Assembly: GCF_900129155.1 (NCBI RefSeq)
Contig: NZ_FQVF01000006.1
Coordinates: forward strand, 234,281 to 298,280
Length of the DNA: 64,000 bases
Origin: Marinomonas polaris DSM 16579
Lineage (GTDB): Bacteria > Pseudomonadota > Gammaproteobacteria > Pseudomonadales > Marinomonadaceae
Direction: 5' to 3'
The notes beneath the pieces were generated by a model. It was not told the DNA's origin. It did not search any database and was given only the letters and a program-made list of their open reading frames with translations. Positions 60,983 to 64,000 of the stretch are shown here, piece by piece (the stretch's first letter is position 1; each line of letters starts with the position of its first letter). Made by a program: the position numbers and the translations under genes.

Positions 60983-61010
60983 ATTGTATCCTAAAGGAAA
61001 CATCTTGCAA
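60983..61010 (-). promoter_or_regulatory. Promoter and possible operator of the toxin-antitoxin operon
   Basis: On the minus strand TTGCAA (61010-61005) is followed after 16 bp by TACAAT (60988-60983), about 25 bp upstream of the toxin start. An inverted repeat TCCT-AA-AGGA (60989-60998) in the spacer could bind the antitoxin. Confidence 0.5.
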
Positions 61011-61076
61011 TATTCAATTGCATAAAAACTATTGGTGTCTAGTAAATTCAGGAAGGTCATTAGCAACTGACAGACC

Positions 61077-62246
61077 TCACCAAACCTTTGGCAATTCTTC
61101 CCAATTGGTCGTATAGGCTGGCGATAGGTGTTCTCGTTTCATGGCCCATTGAGGAGAAACACCTTGCGAGGCGAAGAAGACGTTGCCGAGGCCGCTGTGG
61201 TTGATTTGATCCACCACGTTCATTAGGGCTTTTGAGTTTATTTTCGTATTATCAGCTCGGAGTAAATCTTGTTGGAAGTTGCCGTGTTCATAAAAATCAG
61301 CCAGCATCACGCCAGCTTTCATATAACGAAAACCTTCACGCCAGAGTCGATTAAACAACACGTCGGCGACTTCTAATAAGTCTCGCGTGTCGTCGGTTGG
61401 GTTGGGGAGTTCTGCAGACAGAGTTTTCGAATATTGCGGTTCGTTTGGAATAAAGGGACTGGTACGAATAAACACGCTCACCACGCGGCAAAATCGTTTT
61501 TCCCCTCGTAGTTTCTCGGCCGCACGAGTTGTGTATTTGGCGATGGCTTCGCGTAGTTCACGCTTATCTGTGATTTTATGACCAAAGGACCGACTGCAAA
61601 TGATTTGCTGCTTTGTTGGCCTTACCAATTCCAAATCCAAACACGACACACCATTCAACTCTCTAATCGTTCGCTCCAACACCACAGAAAACTCGCTTCG
61701 CATCGATTTAGGATCAGCATTCGCGAGATCCAACGCTGTGTTGATTCCCCTCGCCTTTAACTTCGCCGTTGTTCGACGGCCAACACCCCATACGTCACTC
61801 ACATCCAACAAAGCCAGCAAACGCTTTTGTCGATCCGGGTCCATCAAATCCACCACCGAACCGGTGGCTGGGTATTTCTTCGCCGCATGGTTGGCTAACT
61901 TCGCCAGCGTCTTGGTTGGCGCGATACCCACACCTACCGTAATCCCAGTCCATTTATCGACCTTGGCCTTTACTCGTTTACCAAACACCAGTAAATCCGT
62001 CACATGATCAACGCCAGTTAAATCCATAAACGCCTCATCGATGGAATACACTTCCAGCCGTGGCGCTTCCCCTTCCAAGATGGTCATCACCCGATTCGAC
62101 AGATCCGCATACAGGGCATAGTTCGACGAAAAGCAGACAATGCCGTGCTTTCTGATCTCGTCCTGAACCTGAAACATCGGCACGCCCATCTTAATACTCA
62201 ACGCCTTTACCTCTTTGGAGCGCGCGACAATACAGCCATCATTATA
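61077..62246 (-). pseudogene. umuC: umuC, Y-family DNA polymerase V subunit, N-terminally truncated
   Basis: The frame carries most of UmuC: MGVPMFQVQDEI, YSIDEAFMDL with the catalytic Asp-Glu pair, GVGIAPTKTLAKLANHAAK, VWGVGRRTTAKL and the C-terminal little-finger region ending EELPKVW. Reading upstream, the UmuC sequence NDGCIVARSKEVKALSIKM continues until 62243, where similarity stops and a TAA follows in frame. The first 30 or so residues, with the metal-binding Asp of the palm (LVDVNSFYAS in relatives), are absent, and no umuD is present. The polymerase is probably inactive; the ATG at 62201 could still start a 374-residue product. Confidence 0.82.
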
Positions 62247-62484
62247 TCTGAATGAGCCTAACTGTTAGTAGATCATAACCTATTGAATTATATAGAAAAT
62301 AACCCACTAACATTTTTCAGGTTTTTTGGCCATTCCTTGTGGATCACACCAGCAATTTATCGGGGCGAACAATGGCCGTCCGACCCAGGTGGTTTGGCGC
62401 TAGTGGCGTCCGCAAGAGGCGCGCGCCCAAAAGCTGCCCGCATTGCCAAAAAATCACTTTTGGGTGTGTCCGCCATTTATTAAC
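62247..62484. other. Junction region between umuC remnant and GC-rich block
   Basis: No convincing gene. AT-rich sequence up to about 62330 changes to GC-rich sequence. A short rightward frame (62339-62551) has a CPHC motif and could be a degraded transposase zinc-ribbon, but it overlaps the transporter 3' end and is weak. An 8-bp inverted repeat (62426-62433 with 62457-62464) lies in it. Composition change and truncated umuC mark a recombination joint. Confidence 0.45.
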
Positions 62485-63471
62485 TTACAAAGTCGTCGAC
62501 ACAACCTGCGATTTGTCACGCCAGACGAAGGCCGGTATTGCGCGGATGTAGATCAGCTCACCAACCAGCTCGACTAGCGTCTGGGTGATCACCGCAGCGG
62601 CAGCAAGCCCTCGAATTTCTTCAGGCAGCGCCAGAGCTAACGGGAGAACTACCAAAGAGTTACGCGTTGACGAGCTGAAGGTAACCGCTCTGGCAGTCGT
62701 GGAAGGCAGCTTGAAAGCTTTCGAAGCCAGAGCCCCCATCAACGGTGCCAGCAGCATGAAGCCGATGTACACAGGGATCACCGGTGCAAGCTTGTCGATG
62801 TCGCGAACGACCGAGGAGATTTGAGAACCGACCACCGCTATCAGAACCGCTGCCATTGCTGGAACGGGCAGCCAGGCCCAGGCGGCGTTCCAACCACCGA
62901 CGATTTTCGACTTTTTGGCCAGCGCCGCTGTAACCACGGCCAACAACAACGGCGCGACAATCAGCACGAGAAAGGCTTCAACAAAGGGGCCTATCGAGAT
63001 CACGACGTCGGACTGTCCACCCAACATGAAGGCCAAATACACGGGTAGCAGAACAAGCTGAAGCAGCAGCAGGATTGGTGTCGCCGCAAGGATCCCACGA
63101 GAGTCGCCCTTGCCAATATGAGTAAAGACCACCACGTAGTCGATGCAGGGCGTCAGCAGTACCAGGAGAGCACCGACAAGGATCGCTGGGTGATCCGTGA
63201 GTCCTCTGGTGAGCCCCCACACCAACAGCGGAATCAATACGAAGTTGGCGATCAGCAGGGCTGACATGAAGCGTTTGTTGCTCAGCCCTTCGCGCAGATC
63301 AAGAAAGGGAATTTGTAGGAACATCGCGTACATCAGCACGGCGATAGTCGGAGTCACCAGAGCATTTAACCCCAGAGCGGCCACAGGTGCCATGAGCCCA
63401 CCGATTGCTGCGGCAATGACCGCGACGAAGTAGATCGGTATCTGGTTCTGTTCAAGTGCATCTCTATCCAT
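62485..63471 (-). CDS. ACR3/BASS-type transporter, possible arsenite or metalloid efflux
   Basis: The ATG at 63471 (MDRDALEQNQIPIYFVAVIA) follows AAGGGGAACG; an in-frame upstream start lacks a site. The 328-residue protein has about ten helices and belongs to the bile acid:Na+ symporter/ACR3 superfamily. LLVLLTPCIDYVVVFTHIGKGDS corresponds to the conserved Cys-containing helix of ACR3 arsenite exporters, and VTFSSSTRNSLVVLPLALALP to the second signature. The substrate is uncertain. It lies downstream of a CadR/PbrR-like regulator in a block more GC-rich than the rest. Confidence 0.82.
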   Translation of the reverse strand: MDRDALEQNQIPIYFVAVIAAAIGGLMAPVAALGLNALVTPTIAVLMYAMFLQIPFLDLREGLSNKRFMSALLIANFVLIPLLVWGLTRGLTDHPAILVGALLVLLTPCIDYVVVFTHIGKGDSRGILAATPILLLLQLVLLPVYLAFMLGGQSDVVISIGPFVEAFLVLIVAPLLLAVVTAALAKKSKIVGGWNAAWAWLPVPAMAAVLIAVVGSQISSVVRDIDKLAPVIPVYIGFMLLAPLMGALASKAFKLPSTTARAVTFSSSTRNSLVVLPLALALPEEIRGLAAAAVITQTLVELVGELIYIRAIPAFVWRDKSQVVSTTL

Positions 63472-63634
63472 AGCGTTCCCCTTGGGTGTAAAAAAGGCCA
63501 TCAGCCTAAGCAACGGCAGCTCGTCCGTCGAGTGATGTGTGTATTTCGGGTAAGCGGATTAAATGGTTGATCTTACCTTTGCATGAGAGTGAGACAGACC
63601 GGCATCTCATCGGATTATCTGGTTGATGCTTCAC

Positions 63635-64000
63635 CTACTGCTGGTGCATGTTTCCTTCGCTAATTCCAGCAAGAACCCCACACGCCTCAACTTCCCGGTC
63701 ATCGTTGCAACTCGCTCTCAGTGAAACGAGTTGTTTCTCAAGCGCTTGCAGAGCGGTTATCTGCGACCCCACATGAGAGATGTGATCATCGAGCAAGGTG
63801 TTGACGGCGGTACAAGGCTGATGAGGGTCGTCCTGATAGCTCTGTAGTTCGTGAATCTCAGCCAGTGACAGGCCCAGGATTCTGCAGCGACGGATGAAGG
63901 CCAGCCCCTCACCATGCTTCTTGGTATAGACACGGTAACCGTTGTCCTGCCGATCAGGCGGCGGCAACAAGCCCTGCTGTTCATAGAAGCGGATCGTCTG
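63635..64000 (-). CDS. MerR family metal-responsive regulator, CadR/PbrR type (5' end cut by window edge)
   Basis: An open frame of 121 codons from the window edge to the stop. It starts inside the DNA-binding domain (QTIRFYEQQGLLPPP, GYRVYTKKHGEGLAFIRRCRILGLSLAEI), continues with a dimerisation helix (PCTAVNTLLDDHISHVGSQITALQALEKQL) and ends with C-terminal cysteines in SCNDDREVEACGVLAGIS. The cysteines in HQPCTAVN and ACGVL correspond to Cd/Pb ligands of CadR/PbrR. It probably controls metal-resistance genes; the downstream transporter is in the same direction, 163 bp away. Confidence 0.87.
   Translation of the reverse strand, partial: QTIRFYEQQGLLPPPDRQDNGYRVYTKKHGEGLAFIRRCRILGLSLAEIHELQSYQDDPHQPCTAVNTLLDDHISHVGSQITALQALEKQLVSLRASCNDDREVEACGVLAGISEGNMHQQ

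Noticed and set aside
62339..62551. Small frame with CPHC motif as a transposase remnant
   Set aside because: A single CxxC in a short frame that overlaps the transporter 3' end is too little to call an insertion sequence.
1..64000. CRISPR arrays, tRNA or rRNA genes, complete insertion sequences
   Set aside because: No regularly spaced repeats, no tRNA-like cloverleaf ends and no transposase frame were recognised by reading the window, though weak cases could be missed without a search tool.

Overview
The window reads as chromosomal DNA of a marine gammaproteobacterium, most likely Oceanospirillales and Marinomonas-like. This rests on the moderately AT-rich composition, housekeeping genes of gammaproteobacterial type (yajQ, srmB, ribA, lysA with a divergent lysR), a TRAP-type binding protein and a very large cyclic beta-1,2-glucan synthase. 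The genus is an inference. No rRNA, tRNA, CRISPR array or intact transposase was seen.

Layout. 1-7.7 kb is a core block: yajQ (cut by the edge), panE, an S1-domain CvfB-like protein, a DUF1415 protein, srmB, ribA, an Lrp-type regulator and leuA. 7.7-12.8 kb holds a multi-PAS hybrid histidine kinase translationally coupled to a response-regulator diguanylate cyclase. 13.3-18.0 kb is a four-gene peptide/nickel-type ABC importer whose genes all overlap by 4 bp. 18.2-32.6 kb is a complete galactoside utilisation locus: ABC sugar importer, GH36 alpha-galactosidase, GH42 beta-galactosidase, and enzymes that oxidise galactose through galactonate to KDPGal and then pyruvate plus glyceraldehyde-3-phosphate (De Ley-Doudoroff route). 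The galactonate dehydratase is of IlvD/Edd type rather than the enolase-type DgoD. A divergent IclR regulator and three copies of a TGGAA-N5-TTCCA-like box suggest the control circuit.

32.6-41.4 kb carries a dienelactone hydrolase, lysA/lysR, a possible PilZ-like/split-barrel protein, a GFA-family protein, and a MarR-controlled VanB/VanA-type Rieske oxygenase followed by an orphan TRAP binding protein. 41.5-50.4 kb is one 2,954-codon cyclic glucan synthase gene. 50.5-55.5 kb has a double PRC-barrel protein, a MAPEG protein, a VIT/CCC1 transporter and CorA. Between the last two lies a rearrangement scar: decayed copies of corA and of the VIT gene 5' end flank an inserted nitrilase gene and a thioesterase fragment.

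56.0-59.6 kb is a compact SoxR module (soxR, MFS efflux pump, FMN reductase) with a near-canonical sox box in a 19-bp promoter spacer, followed by a Na+/H+ antiporter. 59.9-61.0 kb is a RelE-like toxin and HTH antitoxin pair with a second GFA gene in the same apparent operon. A umuC gene lacking its N-terminus (61.1-62.25 kb) abuts a visibly GC-richer segment that carries an ACR3/BASS-type transporter and a CadR/PbrR-type MerR regulator cut by the window end. That segment is probably a horizontally acquired metal or metalloid resistance block.
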